Assembly (NCBI GenBank): GCA_963781785.1
Contig: CAWAHD010000001.1
Coordinates: 992,001 to 1,056,000, forward strand
Direction of reading: 5' to 3'
DNA length: 64,000 nt
Source: CAWAHD01 sp963781785
Lineage (GTDB): Bacteria > Planctomycetota > Planctomycetia > Isosphaerales > Isosphaeraceae
Part shown: piece by piece, positions 36,097 to 45,613 of the stretch
Layout of the letters: each line of letters starts with the position of its first letter
Numbering within the stretch: position 1 is the stretch's first letter
Program-made: the position numbers and the translations under genes
The notes under the pieces: generated by a model
Told to the model about the DNA's origin: nothing
Databases searched by the model: none
What the model saw: the letters and a program-made list of their open reading frames with translations, nothing else

Positions 36097-38055
36097 ATGC
36101 AACAAGCCACGCCCGAAAAGACCGCAGTCAAAAAGCCCCGGCGGCGCATCGCCTGGGTGCTCGTGGCACTGGCCCTTGTCGCCGGGCTGGCTGCGATTTC
36201 ACTCCGATGGACAGCCCCGCTCAAATATCGGGTGAAGGAGCTGTTGCGATCAGACGCCAGTCGCGTTCAGGAAGCAGCGCGGGCGTATGAGAAGGGAGAC
36301 TGGGAGCGGGCCGCCAACCTGGCGCGACCGCTGCTCAAGTCGCGGGGCGACGATCCGGAGGTCTTGCGAGTCTACGCGCGGGCGTCGGCACGCCTCGAGC
36401 GCGATCGGATCGCCGCGGCAATATTCCAGGACAGGCTGGGCAAGGAGCGGATGGAGCAGGAAGACTCGTTCCTCCTCGGTCTTATCCTGGTGCGGGCGGG
36501 CAAGCTCGAATCGGCCCGCGACGTCTGGGAGGCAGCCGCCAAGCATGGTCCCGATCGCGCGGAGACACTCGACAACCTCGCCCGGCTATCGGCCCGGTTT
36601 CAGCGGCTCGACCAGGCGGCCGACTGTGCCCGCCGGCTCAGCCGGCAGCCGGGGTGGGAAGCGCGCGGGTCTTTGTTGCTCGGCGAGATCGAGGCTCTCC
36701 TGGAAGACCATCTGGCTGCCTCGAAGGCCATCCGCCATGCGCTCAAGATAGACCCTGCCGCGAAAGGCGCTGTCTTCTCGCTGGGCCATTACCGCAAGCT
36801 GCTGGCCAAGAGCTTGCTCAAGCTCGGGCGGCCAGAGGAAGCACTCGAGCCGCTGCAAGCCGAGTTTGATCAGGCGGGCATCCCGGGGGTTGACCAGGAA
36901 GCAAGCTGGCTCGCCAGTCGCGCGTATCTCCAGCTAGGCAAGATCGAACTGGCCGCCGAAGCCGCCAAGCTGGCCGGCTCGTATCGCAGCCAGAATCCCC
37001 TCGTTCCCGAGCCTGCGCCCTACGTTGGCGCGGCCACGTGTACCTCGTGCCATCAGAAGCTGTGCCGCGCCCAAGAACAGAGCCGGCACGCCCGGACGTT
37101 TCACCATGGTGCCAGGCTCCTCGATCTGCCGTTCCCGGACCATCCCCTGGCGGATCCCGACGACTCCAAGGTGAGCCATACCTTTTCACACGAGAAGGAC
37201 CGCATTGTGGTGAGCACCGAGGCGACCGGACAGATTTACAAGACCGTCGTCGAGTATGCATTCGGGCTCCGTGAAAACTATGTCACGATGATCGGCCGGG
37301 ATGACCAAACGACCTTCCGGGCTCTGCGGCTGTCGAGCTACCACACGCAAAACGGTGTTGCCTGGGGCCGCACGGCCGGCGACGTGCCGGATTCCGATTC
37401 CGCCGAAAACATCCGTGGAGAACCGATCAGCGTCCGTGACGGCGTCGTTCGCTGTCTCTATTGCCACGTCACCGATTTCCGGGCCTTTCGAGACCCGCCG
37501 CCGGAGCAGGGCCCCAGCCCCGCTGCGACCGACCTGGGGATCGGCTGCGAGCGCTGCCATGGGCCCGCCGCCAATCACATCGCCGCCGCCAGGGCCGGCT
37601 TTGCCGACCTCGCGATCGTCAATGTCGCCGCCGACTCTGCGGAAACCGTCAATCACCTCTGCGCCGACTGCCACATCGTCGGGCCTCCCGACGAGATCAG
37701 CAAGGCGCCCGAGGATCCGCGCTTCGTCCGTTCGGTCGGCTTCACCATGACCCTCAGTCGATGCTACTCCGAAAGCAATGGCGGTCTGAGCTGCCTGACC
37801 TGTCATGACCCTCATCGCGATGACCAGGGCCCGGCATCCTTCTTTGAGGCAAAATGCCTGGCCTGCCACTCACGGCCGCCGGCTGGCCAGACCGCCCTTC
37901 TCAAGGCGGAATCCGTCCAGCCCAAGGTCTGCCCCGTGAACCCGGTCAAGGACTGCCTGGGATGCCACATGCCCAAGCTTCCCGTGGCCACGCTGCACAC
38001 CTCGCTGACCGATCATTACATTCGAGTCCGAAACGACAAAGAGGATAGGAAATAA
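36097..38055 (+). CDS. TPR-containing heptahaem cytochrome c
   Basis: The 652-residue protein has a basic start, one membrane anchor (IAWVLVALALVAGLAAISL) and then about 270 residues of TPR-like helices, for example AARAYEKGDWERAANLARPL. The C-terminal half carries seven CxxCH haem motifs: CTSCH, CLYCH, CERCH, CADCH, CLTCH, CLACH and CLGCH. It resembles cytochrome c554/multihaem proteins fused to TPR domains in planctomycetes and related bacteria, anchored on the outer face of the cytoplasmic membrane. The electron partner is unknown. It begins 3 bases after the topoisomerase B stop and is followed by an ABC exporter, so it may simply share transcription. Confidence 0.85.
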   Translation: MQQATPEKTAVKKPRRRIAWVLVALALVAGLAAISLRWTAPLKYRVKELLRSDASRVQEAARAYEKGDWERAANLARPLLKSRGDDPEVLRVYARASARLERDRIAAAIFQDRLGKERMEQEDSFLLGLILVRAGKLESARDVWEAAAKHGPDRAETLDNLARLSARFQRLDQAADCARRLSRQPGWEARGSLLLGEIEALLEDHLAASKAIRHALKIDPAAKGAVFSLGHYRKLLAKSLLKLGRPEEALEPLQAEFDQAGIPGVDQEASWLASRAYLQLGKIELAAEAAKLAGSYRSQNPLVPEPAPYVGAATCTSCHQKLCRAQEQSRHARTFHHGARLLDLPFPDHPLADPDDSKVSHTFSHEKDRIVVSTEATGQIYKTVVEYAFGLRENYVTMIGRDDQTTFRALRLSSYHTQNGVAWGRTAGDVPDSDSAENIRGEPISVRDGVVRCLYCHVTDFRAFRDPPPEQGPSPAATDLGIGCERCHGPAANHIAAARAGFADLAIVNVAADSAETVNHLCADCHIVGPPDEISKAPEDPRFVRSVGFTMTLSRCYSESNGGLSCLTCHDPHRDDQGPASFFEAKCLACHSRPPAGQTALLKAESVQPKVCPVNPVKDCLGCHMPKLPVATLHTSLTDHYIRVRNDKEDRK

Positions 38056-38072
38056 CTTTGCCAGGTGAATCG

Positions 38073-39065
38073 ATGGGCATGATCGAGGTCGTGGGTTTGA
38101 CCAAGACCTACCGTGTCGTCCAGAGGAAAGAGGGCATGTGGGGCGCGCTCAAGGGCCTCTACCACCGCGAGTATCGCGAGGTCCGCGCGGTCGACGGGAT
38201 CAGCTTCACCATCGAGCCGGGCGAGATGGTGGCCTTTCTGGGGCCCAACGGTGCCGGTAAGACGACGACGCTCAAGATGCTCTCCGGGCTGGTGTATCCC
38301 AGCGGCGGCGAGGCGCGCGTGCTCGGGTTCGTCCCCTGGATGCGGGCCGACCAGTTCCGCCGTCAGTTCGCGCTCGTGATGGGTCAAAAGAACCAGCTCT
38401 GGTGGGATCTGCCGGCCGCCGACAGTTTCGAGCTCCATCGCGAGATTTATTCGATACCTCCCGCCGAATTCCGCGAGACCTTGAGCGAGCTGACCGAGCT
38501 ATTGGGTGTCGAAAAACTGACGCGGCAGGCCGTGCGCGAGCTCTCCCTGGGCGAGCGCATGAAGATGGAGTTGATCGCGGCGCTATTGCACCGGCCCAAG
38601 CTGCTCTTACTGGACGAGCCCACCATCGGCCTGGACGTGGTTGCCCAGGGGGCGATCCAGCGCTGCCTGCGCGATTATCACACGCGTCGCGGCGTGACCA
38701 CGCTGCTCACAAGCCACTACATGCGCGATGTCGAGGCTCTGTGCGACCGCGTGCTGGTGATCACTCACGGGACCTTGGTTTACGACGGTCCTCTGGCGGG
38801 AATCGTCGAACGGTTCAGCGAGACCAAGCTGGTGAAGCTTCAATTCGAGGGGGACGCGCCTGAGGACTTGGGCCGGTTCGGCGAAGTCGTGCGCCGCGAG
38901 GGCCCGTTTGCCGACGTGAAGGTCGAGCGTTCCCAGGTAGCGGCGGTGCTGGCGGCGATCCTCGACCGCGATACGGTGGCCGACGTGAGCGTGGAAGAGC
39001 CGCCTCTGGAAGAGGTCATTTCGCGAGTCTTCGAGGAGGCCAGGACCGCCCATGACGCCGCCTGA
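38073..39065 (+). CDS. ABC transporter ATP-binding protein (ABC-2 type)
   Basis: The 330-residue ATPase has Walker A GPNGAGKTT, signature LSLGERMKME and Walker B LLLLDEPTIGLD, followed by the switch histidine in LLTSHYMRDVEALCD. It belongs to the group serving ABC-2 family permeases of the DUF990-like type. ATG 38073 is chosen because AGGTGA at 38063-38068 gives good spacing; a TTG at 38058 extends the frame without homology. Its end overlaps the first permease by 14 bases. Two permeases and one ATPase form a complete exporter. The substrate is unknown. Confidence 0.88.
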   Translation: MGMIEVVGLTKTYRVVQRKEGMWGALKGLYHREYREVRAVDGISFTIEPGEMVAFLGPNGAGKTTTLKMLSGLVYPSGGEARVLGFVPWMRADQFRRQFALVMGQKNQLWWDLPAADSFELHREIYSIPPAEFRETLSELTELLGVEKLTRQAVRELSLGERMKMELIAALLHRPKLLLLDEPTIGLDVVAQGAIQRCLRDYHTRRGVTTLLTSHYMRDVEALCDRVLVITHGTLVYDGPLAGIVERFSETKLVKLQFEGDAPEDLGRFGEVVRREGPFADVKVERSQVAAVLAAILDRDTVADVSVEEPPLEEVISRVFEEARTAHDAA

Positions 39066-39972
39066 AGCCCCGGTGGCTCACCCAGACCTGGCTGATCGGG
39101 CGGCCCTGGACCCCGCCTTCGCGGGCCGCCCTGGCGCGGCGGGCCCTCCACGCCTCTTTGGCGTCGGCCTCAGGAAGTACCTGGCGATTTTCCGCGCCTC
39201 GCTGGCGGAGCGCATGACCTACCGCGGCGACTTCCTGATCGGGACCATCCTCCGCTTTCTGCCGATGGTCACCACCATCCTCCTCTGGCAGGCCATCTAC
39301 ACCGGCTCACAGAAACCGGACCTCGAGCGGTTCACGTTCAAGGAGATGATCGCCTACCTGCTGCTCACCAATATCAGCCGCATGTTCTCCAGCATGCCCG
39401 GCCTGGCCGGAGGCATCGCCCGCGAGATCCGTGAAGGGACCATGAAACGCTACATGATCCAGCCCATCGACATGATCGGCTATCTGCTCGTCTATCGCGT
39501 CGCTCACAAGATCACCTATATTATCATGTCGTTTATTCCTTACTTTCTGCTCTTTTTCCTCTGCCGGGACTTCTTCAGCGGCTTCCCGGACTGGACGACA
39601 CTCGGGGCCTTTCTTGTCTCGCTAATCCTGTCGTTCTTGATCGGCTTCTTTTTCGAGGCGAGCGTGGGGATGGTGGGTTTCTGGTTTCTCGAGGTCACGT
39701 CGCTCCTCTATATCGTGATGACCTTGAACTTTTTCATTTCGGGGCACATGCTGCCGCTTGATCTCTTGCCCTGGCCCTGGGCAACCGTGCTCAAAGCGCT
39801 GCCGTTTCAATACATGGCCTATTTCCCGGCGGTGGTGTTTCTGGGGAAGGTCAAGGGAACCGAGCTTTGGCTGTACCTGGCGGGCGAGTTGTTCTGGGCG
39901 GTCTTCTTCATCGTGCTGGCGCGCGGCCTGTACCGGATCGGGCTGCGGCGCTACAGTGCGTTCGGAGGCTAG
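39052..39972 (+). CDS. ABC-2 family transporter permease, first subunit
   Basis: The 306-residue protein has six membrane segments after a 40-residue cytoplasmic start. The first helix (LRFLPMVTTILLWQAIYTG) and the coupling region (REIREGTMKRYMIQPIDMIG) fit the ABC-2 permease family that occurs as tandem pairs with one ATPase. It starts within the ATPase gene and ends 4 bases before the GTG start of the second permease, so the three genes are translationally coupled. Confidence 0.82.
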   Translation: MTPPEAPVAHPDLADRAALDPAFAGRPGAAGPPRLFGVGLRKYLAIFRASLAERMTYRGDFLIGTILRFLPMVTTILLWQAIYTGSQKPDLERFTFKEMIAYLLLTNISRMFSSMPGLAGGIAREIREGTMKRYMIQPIDMIGYLLVYRVAHKITYIIMSFIPYFLLFFLCRDFFSGFPDWTTLGAFLVSLILSFLIGFFFEASVGMVGFWFLEVTSLLYIVMTLNFFISGHMLPLDLLPWPWATVLKALPFQYMAYFPAVVFLGKVKGTELWLYLAGELFWAVFFIVLARGLYRIGLRRYSAFGG

Positions 39973-39976
39973 AGCC

Positions 39977-40801
39977 GTGGCCCCGCTTGAGCACCTCGCG
40001 AGGTATTTCCGGCTGCTCGGCAGCCTGGCTGGTTACACGTTCAAGCGCGAGCTCGCGTTTCGAGGGAACTTCCTCGTCAAGGTCTCGGTCGAGGTCCTCT
40101 GGCTGGCGATCCTGGTGGCGTTTTTTCGCACGGTCTTTGGAAAGACCAGCACGATCGCCGGCTGGGACGAGCCGCGCTATTTCTTCTTCGTCGGCTGTTT
40201 CTTTGCGATGAACGGCCTGATCGAGATGCTCTTCCTCGACAATTGCAACGAATTTGCCGAGCTGGTGCGCACCGGCGACCTGGATGGCCTTCTGCTCAAG
40301 CCCATCGATGAGCAATTCTTGATCACTTGCCGCCGGATCGACTGGGGAACGGCTCCCAACATTTTGATGGGTACGGTCGTGATGGTGATCGCGCTATGGC
40401 AGATGCACTGGCACTTCGAGCTGACCAGGGTGGTGGCGTTTCTGGTCACCTTTGGCTGTGGCACCGCGATCGCCTACAGCTTCATGCTGCTCTTGACGTC
40501 GATATCGGTGTGGATGGTGAGGAACCAGAGCCTGATGGAGATGTGGTGGCTGTTCTCGAGCGTGGCCCGTTATCCTCGCGAAATCTTCGCGGGTCCGTGG
40601 CGCTGGGCCGAGCCGCTGGGCGCGTTCTTCACCTATTGCCTGCCGATCCTCGTGGTGGTGAACGTTCCCGCCAACTCCATGGTCCGCGCACTAGAGCCAT
40701 TGCCAGTCGTTGTGAGCGTCGTTGGCGCGGTCGTCTTGCTCTGGTTGAGCCGGCGCTTCTTTCAACACGCGCTACGGTCGTACCGCAGCGCCAGCAGTTA
40801 A
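39977..40801 (+). CDS. ABC-2 family transporter permease, second subunit
   Basis: The 274-residue protein is a paralogue of the preceding permease, with similar helix spacing and coupling region (ELVRTGDLDGLLLKPIDEQF). It starts at GTG 39977, with GGAGG at 39964-39968. This start gives a normal N-terminus (PLEHLARYFRLLGSLAGYTF), while the longer open frame to 39758 is a shadow of the first permease. The gene ends 5 bases from the stop of the convergent beta-propeller gene. Confidence 0.8.
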   Translation: MAPLEHLARYFRLLGSLAGYTFKRELAFRGNFLVKVSVEVLWLAILVAFFRTVFGKTSTIAGWDEPRYFFFVGCFFAMNGLIEMLFLDNCNEFAELVRTGDLDGLLLKPIDEQFLITCRRIDWGTAPNILMGTVVMVIALWQMHWHFELTRVVAFLVTFGCGTAIAYSFMLLLTSISVWMVRNQSLMEMWWLFSSVARYPREIFAGPWRWAEPLGAFFTYCLPILVVVNVPANSMVRALEPLPVVVSVVGAVVLLWLSRRFFQHALRSYRSASS

Positions 40802-40806
40802 GCCGA

Positions 40807-42579
40807 TCAGCCGGTGATCGACCGCATGTTGGGAAGGATCGTCAATGTGGCATCAGTGCCCGGCGTGCCCGAGTCGTTGCCATCGAGATAGACGCCTGCG
40901 GCACTCTTGATCCCGACCGGGCTGGCGGCGCTCACCACAAGCTGACCCCCCCGGGTAAAGCGGGGCTTGCCCGAGAAGAGCAGGCTCACGGTGTCGGTCG
41001 ACGGGTCGTAGGCGGCTCGCACGCGGATCGTCTGGGCGACCTTCTCCCTGCCACGCTTCATGGTCTGCGTCAAAGTGTAATTGGTGGCGTTCTGGGCTGT
41101 CGCCGCGTCGAGCGGGGCGCTGAAGGAGAGCTTGAATCCGACGATCGTCTTGTGTTTCCCTTTGCCCGTGGTCAAGAACTGCTCGGAAACGATTTGCGGC
41201 ACCGCAGCGCTGAGAATCGTGACCGGCGGCGAAGTCACCGGCGCGGTAACGAGGGGAAGGGCCACCACGGCGGCGGTCGTGCCGCTGGCGCTCACCTGGA
41301 TGGTGTAATTGCCCCCTTCGTTCACGGTCAAGCCGGCGAACGAGGCAACGCCGTCGACGACAGTTGCGGTGAGGGTGCCGCCGAGTGCGCCGCCCTTCGG
41401 GCCCGCCGCCAGGGACACGGTCACCGAGCCGCTAAAATCCGTGTCGACCGTATCCGAGTCGTCTTCGATGGTCGCGCTCAGGCCGAACTTGCTCGCCACG
41501 CCGAATGAGCTGACGGGAGCACCGGTCACGACCACGTGCAGATTCGGTGCGACCGCGCCCAGGTTCCCGGAATTCTTTTCCGCGAACCAGACTGTCTTGC
41601 CGGGACCGGCGGCGATGCCAACCGGTTCGGATAGGGCGGTCGGGACAGTGATCTCAGAGAACGCGTGCGTCGATGCGTCGATCGTTCCGATCTGGTTGCC
41701 CGCATATTCGGTGAACCAGAGCTTGCCACCGGGCCCCTGGATGATTCCGTCGGGTTTGGAGCCCGCGGTGGGCACACCGTATTCCGAGATCGCGCCGGTC
41801 GTCGGGTCGATCATCCCGATCTGGTTGCCTGAATACTCGGTGAACCAGAGCTTGCCATCGGTCCCCAGAGTGATGTCGTCGGGCTGCGAAGCCGCAGTCA
41901 GCCCGGTCGTATATTCCGAGATTGCGCCGGTCGTCGGGTCGATCATCCCGATCTTGTTGCCGATACTCTCGGTAAACCAGATTCCGCCGCCAGGCACGTA
42001 GGTCATTCCTTCGGGCACCGAGTCACCTGTCGGAATGGGAATCGGCAGACCGACCTTGCCGGTGGCGGCGTTGATCACTCCGATGGCGTTGGAATCCTGC
42101 TCGGTGAACCAGACCGTGTCATTGGGGCCGGCCGTGATTCCGTATGGAATGGCGTAGGAGTCTCCCAGCGAGTATTCGGTGATCGCGTCCGTCTTGACGT
42201 TGATCATGCCGATCTGGCCGACGCCGCTCTCGGCGAACCACATGTTTCCGTCCGGGCCCTCGGTGATCCCCAGAGGCTCGGCATTGTTGGTCGGCAGTGG
42301 AAATTCCGTGATCGCATGAGTGGCTGGGTTGACCACGCCGATCTTGTCGGCATTGAACTCGGTGAACCAGAGCGAGTTGCCCGGCCCGGCCGCGAACCCG
42401 TTGGGTCCGGCATGAATGCCGCTCGGCACGAGGATCTGAGAAACGGTCGTGAGCAGCCGGCGCGATTCGAGGGCTTCGAGATCAGGGCTCGTGCGCCGCC
42501 GCGCTCCCGCACCAACCGAGCACCGCGAGACCCGCGAAGTCAACTCCGTCTTCGCCCCGGGATGACGGCGTAGTTCCAT
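40807..42579 (-). CDS. Virginiamycin B lyase-like seven-repeat beta-propeller with LEPRLLS-type motif
   Basis: The 590-residue protein has LEALESRRLLT near residue 35, an LEPRLLS-type sorting motif. Seven repeats of about 43 residues follow, with the core GPxGxxWFTEYxGNQIGxIDPTTGAISEY, as in virginiamycin B lyase (Vgb) and NHL-like propellers. The seven repeats predict one closed propeller. Residues about 365-590 are Ig/Big- and SwmB-like adhesion domains (FSGSVTVSLAAG, FKLSFSAPLDAATAQNATNY). Vgb-type enzymes linearise streptogramins, but many planctomycete members are probably structural, and the lyase His residues were not identified. I chose ATG 42579. The open frame to 42762 lacks the motif context. 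Confidence 0.75.
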   Translation of the reverse strand: MELRRHPGAKTELTSRVSRCSVGAGARRRTSPDLEALESRRLLTTVSQILVPSGIHAGPNGFAAGPGNSLWFTEFNADKIGVVNPATHAITEFPLPTNNAEPLGITEGPDGNMWFAESGVGQIGMINVKTDAITEYSLGDSYAIPYGITAGPNDTVWFTEQDSNAIGVINAATGKVGLPIPIPTGDSVPEGMTYVPGGGIWFTESIGNKIGMIDPTTGAISEYTTGLTAASQPDDITLGTDGKLWFTEYSGNQIGMIDPTTGAISEYGVPTAGSKPDGIIQGPGGKLWFTEYAGNQIGTIDASTHAFSEITVPTALSEPVGIAAGPGKTVWFAEKNSGNLGAVAPNLHVVVTGAPVSSFGVASKFGLSATIEDDSDTVDTDFSGSVTVSLAAGPKGGALGGTLTATVVDGVASFAGLTVNEGGNYTIQVSASGTTAAVVALPLVTAPVTSPPVTILSAAVPQIVSEQFLTTGKGKHKTIVGFKLSFSAPLDAATAQNATNYTLTQTMKRGREKVAQTIRVRAAYDPSTDTVSLLFSGKPRFTRGGQLVVSAASPVGIKSAAGVYLDGNDSGTPGTDATLTILPNMRSITG

Positions 42580-43050
42580 GTTCGGATCTCTCATGAGATG
42601 ACGCGAATAGACCTGGTTCGACACGGACCGTGCGGCAGTCGGATCCCTGATGAAATCTTGATTGCAAACGTGGCGGGAACGATTCACTGAACCGGCAATT
42701 GCAACCGGCAGAGATTTCCTTGATGGCAAAAGCCGTTGTTCCACGGGAGTGGAGGCTGGCAAGCACCTGCCAACTCACTGGATCACTCAATCAGGATCGC
42801 TCGCGTGCTTAGTTAATCGATAGGGGATTTTGCCCCACTATCATAGCACAACTGGGTTCACCGATTGCTACAACAAAATGGATTTCACGTCAAAAAAGTC
42901 GTGAAAATCGCGCCAGCTTCGCGGACCATCAACGGCGGGCGACAGCGTGAGGTGCGTTTCATCCGGGACAGGCGGGGCCGGATCCGCCCGTTCTGGCCTG
43001 TTTGCTCGGAACGTGGAATTCAGCTATCTTGAGCAAGGAGGGTACGCCCC
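42580..43050. other. Divergent intergenic region
   Basis: This 471-base gap lies between the divergent beta-propeller and Uma2 genes. It has an AT-richer stretch at about 42810-42900, with TATGAT on the minus strand near 42840 as a possible -10 box for the propeller gene. A matching -35 at usual spacing was not found. Nothing else is recognised. Confidence 0.4.
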
Positions 43051-43659
43051 ATGATCAGCGTTTTGACAAGCGCCGAGCGGAGCTATCGCTTCGACGTCCG
43101 CCAGTTCCGTCGCATGATGGCCGCCGGCATCTTTGAAGACCAGAAGGTCGAGCTGGTCGCGGGGAGAATCTATCCGATGACGGACCTGCCACCGCACACG
43201 TTTGCTCTGGAAACCTTCCGCGAAAGACTTCGTACGATGCTACCTCCTGATCACTGGACCATCCGCGAGGAGAAGCCGATTCTGATCGGGCGCTTCTGGG
43301 CTCCCAAGCCGGACCTTTCGATCCTTCGTGGGAACAACATGATCTATGCCACCCAGCACCCACGACCGCGCGACGTTGCCTTGCTGGTTGAGGTCTCGGA
43401 CACGAGCTACCACCGCGATCGCGGGCGAAAGTGGCGCCGGTATGCGGCGGCGGGCATTCCCATCTTCATGATTGTTCGTCTCAAGGGCCCCGACACGCTC
43501 ATCGAGGTCTGGACGGGACCGACGGGGAAAGGCCGCGCTTCCCGCTACACAGATGTCGTCCGCTACCGAGCAAAGGCCGGCGAGTCGGCTCCGATCGAGC
43601 TTGACGGCACCGCGTACGGCCAGGTTGCCGTGGCTGATCTGATCGCTCCGCAGCCCTAG
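43051..43659 (+). CDS. Uma2 family (DUF820) putative endonuclease
   Basis: The 202-residue protein belongs to the Uma2 family. FRRMMAAGIFEDQKVELVAG is the typical opening. PKPDLSIL gives the catalytic Asp, and VALLVEVSDTSYHRDRGRKW gives the Glu-x-Ser and downstream Lys of the PD-(D/E)XK site. The site looks more complete than in the other Uma2 gene of this window. An excellent ribosome binding site (AAGGAGG) precedes ATG 43051. The biological role is unknown. A small membrane protein gene follows 30 bases later. Confidence 0.8.
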   Translation: MISVLTSAERSYRFDVRQFRRMMAAGIFEDQKVELVAGRIYPMTDLPPHTFALETFRERLRTMLPPDHWTIREEKPILIGRFWAPKPDLSILRGNNMIYATQHPRPRDVALLVEVSDTSYHRDRGRKWRRYAAAGIPIFMIVRLKGPDTLIEVWTGPTGKGRASRYTDVVRYRAKAGESAPIELDGTAYGQVAVADLIAPQP

Positions 43660-43689
43660 CGGTATGGGGAAACCGCGAGGATCCAATCC

Positions 43690-44031
43690 ATGCACGACTC
43701 ACACGGAAATCCGGGGTCCAGCACCGGCTCAGCTCCGTACAGGCTGACGCTCATGCATTGGCTGGTCATCGTGTTGATTGCGGCCCTCGTTGTCAATGCG
43801 GGCGTTTTGTCGGTCGACATATTCACTCGGCATCAAAGCCAGGTTCAACGATCCGCTAGCCCTGGCAAGAATCCGCAGACGGCACCAATCGGCCCGAGGA
43901 AGCGCCTTCAGATGCGGTCGGAGATCGAGGAAACGCTCGAACTAATTCGTCGTATCAAAGAACGCCGAGAACAACGCTTCGACCGACAGGACGGTTGGCC
44001 TGCTCCGCAGCAACTGGCCCACGCGAACTAG
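43690..44031 (+). CDS. Small single-pass membrane protein, unknown
   Basis: The 113-residue protein has one membrane helix (MHWLVIVLIAALVVNAGVL, about residues 22-40), a short linker and a charged helical tail (RSEIEETLELIRRIKERREQ) that could form a coiled coil. It carries no recognised domain. It lies between the Uma2 gene and rsmG on the same strand. Confidence 0.5.
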   Translation: MHDSHGNPGSSTGSAPYRLTLMHWLVIVLIAALVVNAGVLSVDIFTRHQSQVQRSASPGKNPQTAPIGPRKRLQMRSEIEETLELIRRIKERREQRFDRQDGWPAPQQLAHAN

Positions 44032-44076
44032 TCGTCTCTTCTCCGAACATCGATTCAGTTTCCGGTTTTTGCGCGG

Positions 44077-44797
44077 ATGCGTGCGGTGACTCCCGGACCC
44101 CATTCTCTCCAGATCATCCTCGAGCGCTGCGGCATCGCGCTCGAAGCCGATCAGCTCGAAAAACTCTGGCGCTACCACCAGATGCTCCGCCGGGCGAACG
44201 TCACGCTGAACCTGACGCGAATCCATAACTTCGAAAACATGGTGATCAAGCACTATGTCGACAGTTTGCTCGTGCTCGAGTACCCTCGAGCTGCCCTCGC
44301 CACTGATCGACATGGGCTCGGGTGCGGGTTTGCCGGGGATTCCACTCAAGATCGCCCGGCCTGAGGTCCCGATGATCCTCGCAGAGCCCCGAGCAGCGCG
44401 GGTCGGGTTCCTGCGCGGCGTCTGCGAAAGCCTGGCACTCAAGGAGATTGATGTGTACGCGCACAAGCTTGGTCCCGACTATCCAGGTCAGGCCGGCGGC
44501 GTGATCAGCCGTGCGGTCGGGTCGATCCCGGAGACCCTCGACCGTGTGGCCGGGTGCCTGGCCCCGGGAGGCCGGATGATCTTCATGAAAGGGCCTGGCT
44601 GCGATGACGAGCTGGCCGAGGCCGCTCACTCGCACGGCGAATTCTTTCGCCGGGCTCTCGACCGGGCATATACCATCCCCGGGACTTCGCACCACCGCCG
44701 CCTCGTTGTCTACGAGCGAACGGAACGAACCCCTCCGAAACCCTCGCAAGGGAGCCACGATTCATCTGGCCCCGAGCCGGCCGCACCGCGGAGTGGC
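44077..44797 (+). CDS. rsmG: 16S rRNA m7G527 methyltransferase RsmG (one frameshift)
   Basis: RsmG methylates N7 of G527 in 16S rRNA using SAM. The N-terminal part reads LEADQLEKLWRYHQMLRRAN, NVTLNLTRIHNFENMVIKHY and VDSLLVL. The SAM-binding motif IDMGSGAGLPGIPLKIA, the GFLRGVCESL segment and the SRAVGSIPETL motif are in the next frame, so an indel near 44290 splits the gene. The C-terminal frame then stays open into the downstream TrmH-type gene without a stop. Either the two enzymes are fused, or a further indel hides a stop: another frame ends at TGA 44799-44801, overlapping the next ATG in an ATGA. The boundary at 44797 is therefore provisional. Confidence 0.75.
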
Positions 44798-45545
44798 ATG
44801 ATCCGTGAGATCAAAAGCGCGGCCAACCCCACTTTCCAGCGGTGCCGCGACCTGCTCACTGGCCACGGGATCCGCAAGCATGGCGAAGCCCTCGTCGCCG
44901 GCGCTCGCATCCGCACCGAGATTCTGACGCGGTTCCCCCAGCACGTCCTGGGCTGGCTGACCGGATCATCGGGTCCCCACCCACCCGACAATCGGGTCCT
45001 TTGGTACCAGTTGAGCGATCCCCTTTTCAAGGAGCTTGACGTCGTGGGGACCCACGGTCCGCTCCTTCTGGTCAAGGTGCCGGAAATCCCATCCTGGTCC
45101 GACGAGGCTCCCTGGCCACTGGGCTGCACGCTGTTCGTCCCGTTTCAAGACCCCGAAAACGTGGGGGCGGTCATCCGCTCGGCGGCGGCCTTCGGCGCGA
45201 CCCGTGTCGTTCTCTTGCGGGAAGCCGCCCATCCGTTTCACCCCCGCAGCCTGCGCGCCGCCGGCCCGACGTTGTTCCAGATTCCGCTCGAGCTGGGGCC
45301 GGCGCTCGAAGAATCTCGAGGTCCGGGCGGCGCCTTTGATTGCTCTCGACACGTCGGGCCCCGACCTGAGCGAGGCGCGCTTCCCCGACCGGTTCGGCCT
45401 GGTCGTCGGTGCCGAAGGCCCCGGGCTCCCGCCCCGATTGCGACAGGGAGAACGCCGGAGGATCGCCATCGAGCCCGGCGTTGACTCGCTCAATGCCGCC
45501 ACGGCCGCCGCGATTGCGCTTTACGTCTGGGCAAAAAGCCGGTGA
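44798..45545 (+). CDS. TrmH/SpoU family RNA 2'-O-methyltransferase (one frameshift)
   Basis: The product begins MIREIKSAANPTFQRCRDLL, the usual start of SpoU-type rRNA/tRNA ribose methyltransferases. VPFQDPENVGAVIRSAAAFG is motif 1, and after a frame change near 45310 come FGLVVGAEGPGLPPRLRQGE (motif 2) and IAIEPGVDSLNAATAAAIAL (motif 3), which form the SAM-binding knot. The RNA target is unknown. In the sequence as given it is in frame with rsmG (see that entry), linked by about 30 Pro/Ser-rich residues. Confidence 0.75.
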
Positions 45546-45613
45546 ACTCCTCGCGGTTGGCAGGCAATGGCCAACCGCGGCGCGCGGCGCAAACCGGCCT
45601 CACCCCCGCTGCG

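Noticed and set aside
34147..36105. 652-residue minus-strand open frame opposite the topoisomerase B gene
   Set aside because: It is antisense to a strongly conserved gene over its whole length, its composition (Arg/Gly/Val-rich) is typical of GC-rich shadow frames, and it has no recognisable domain.
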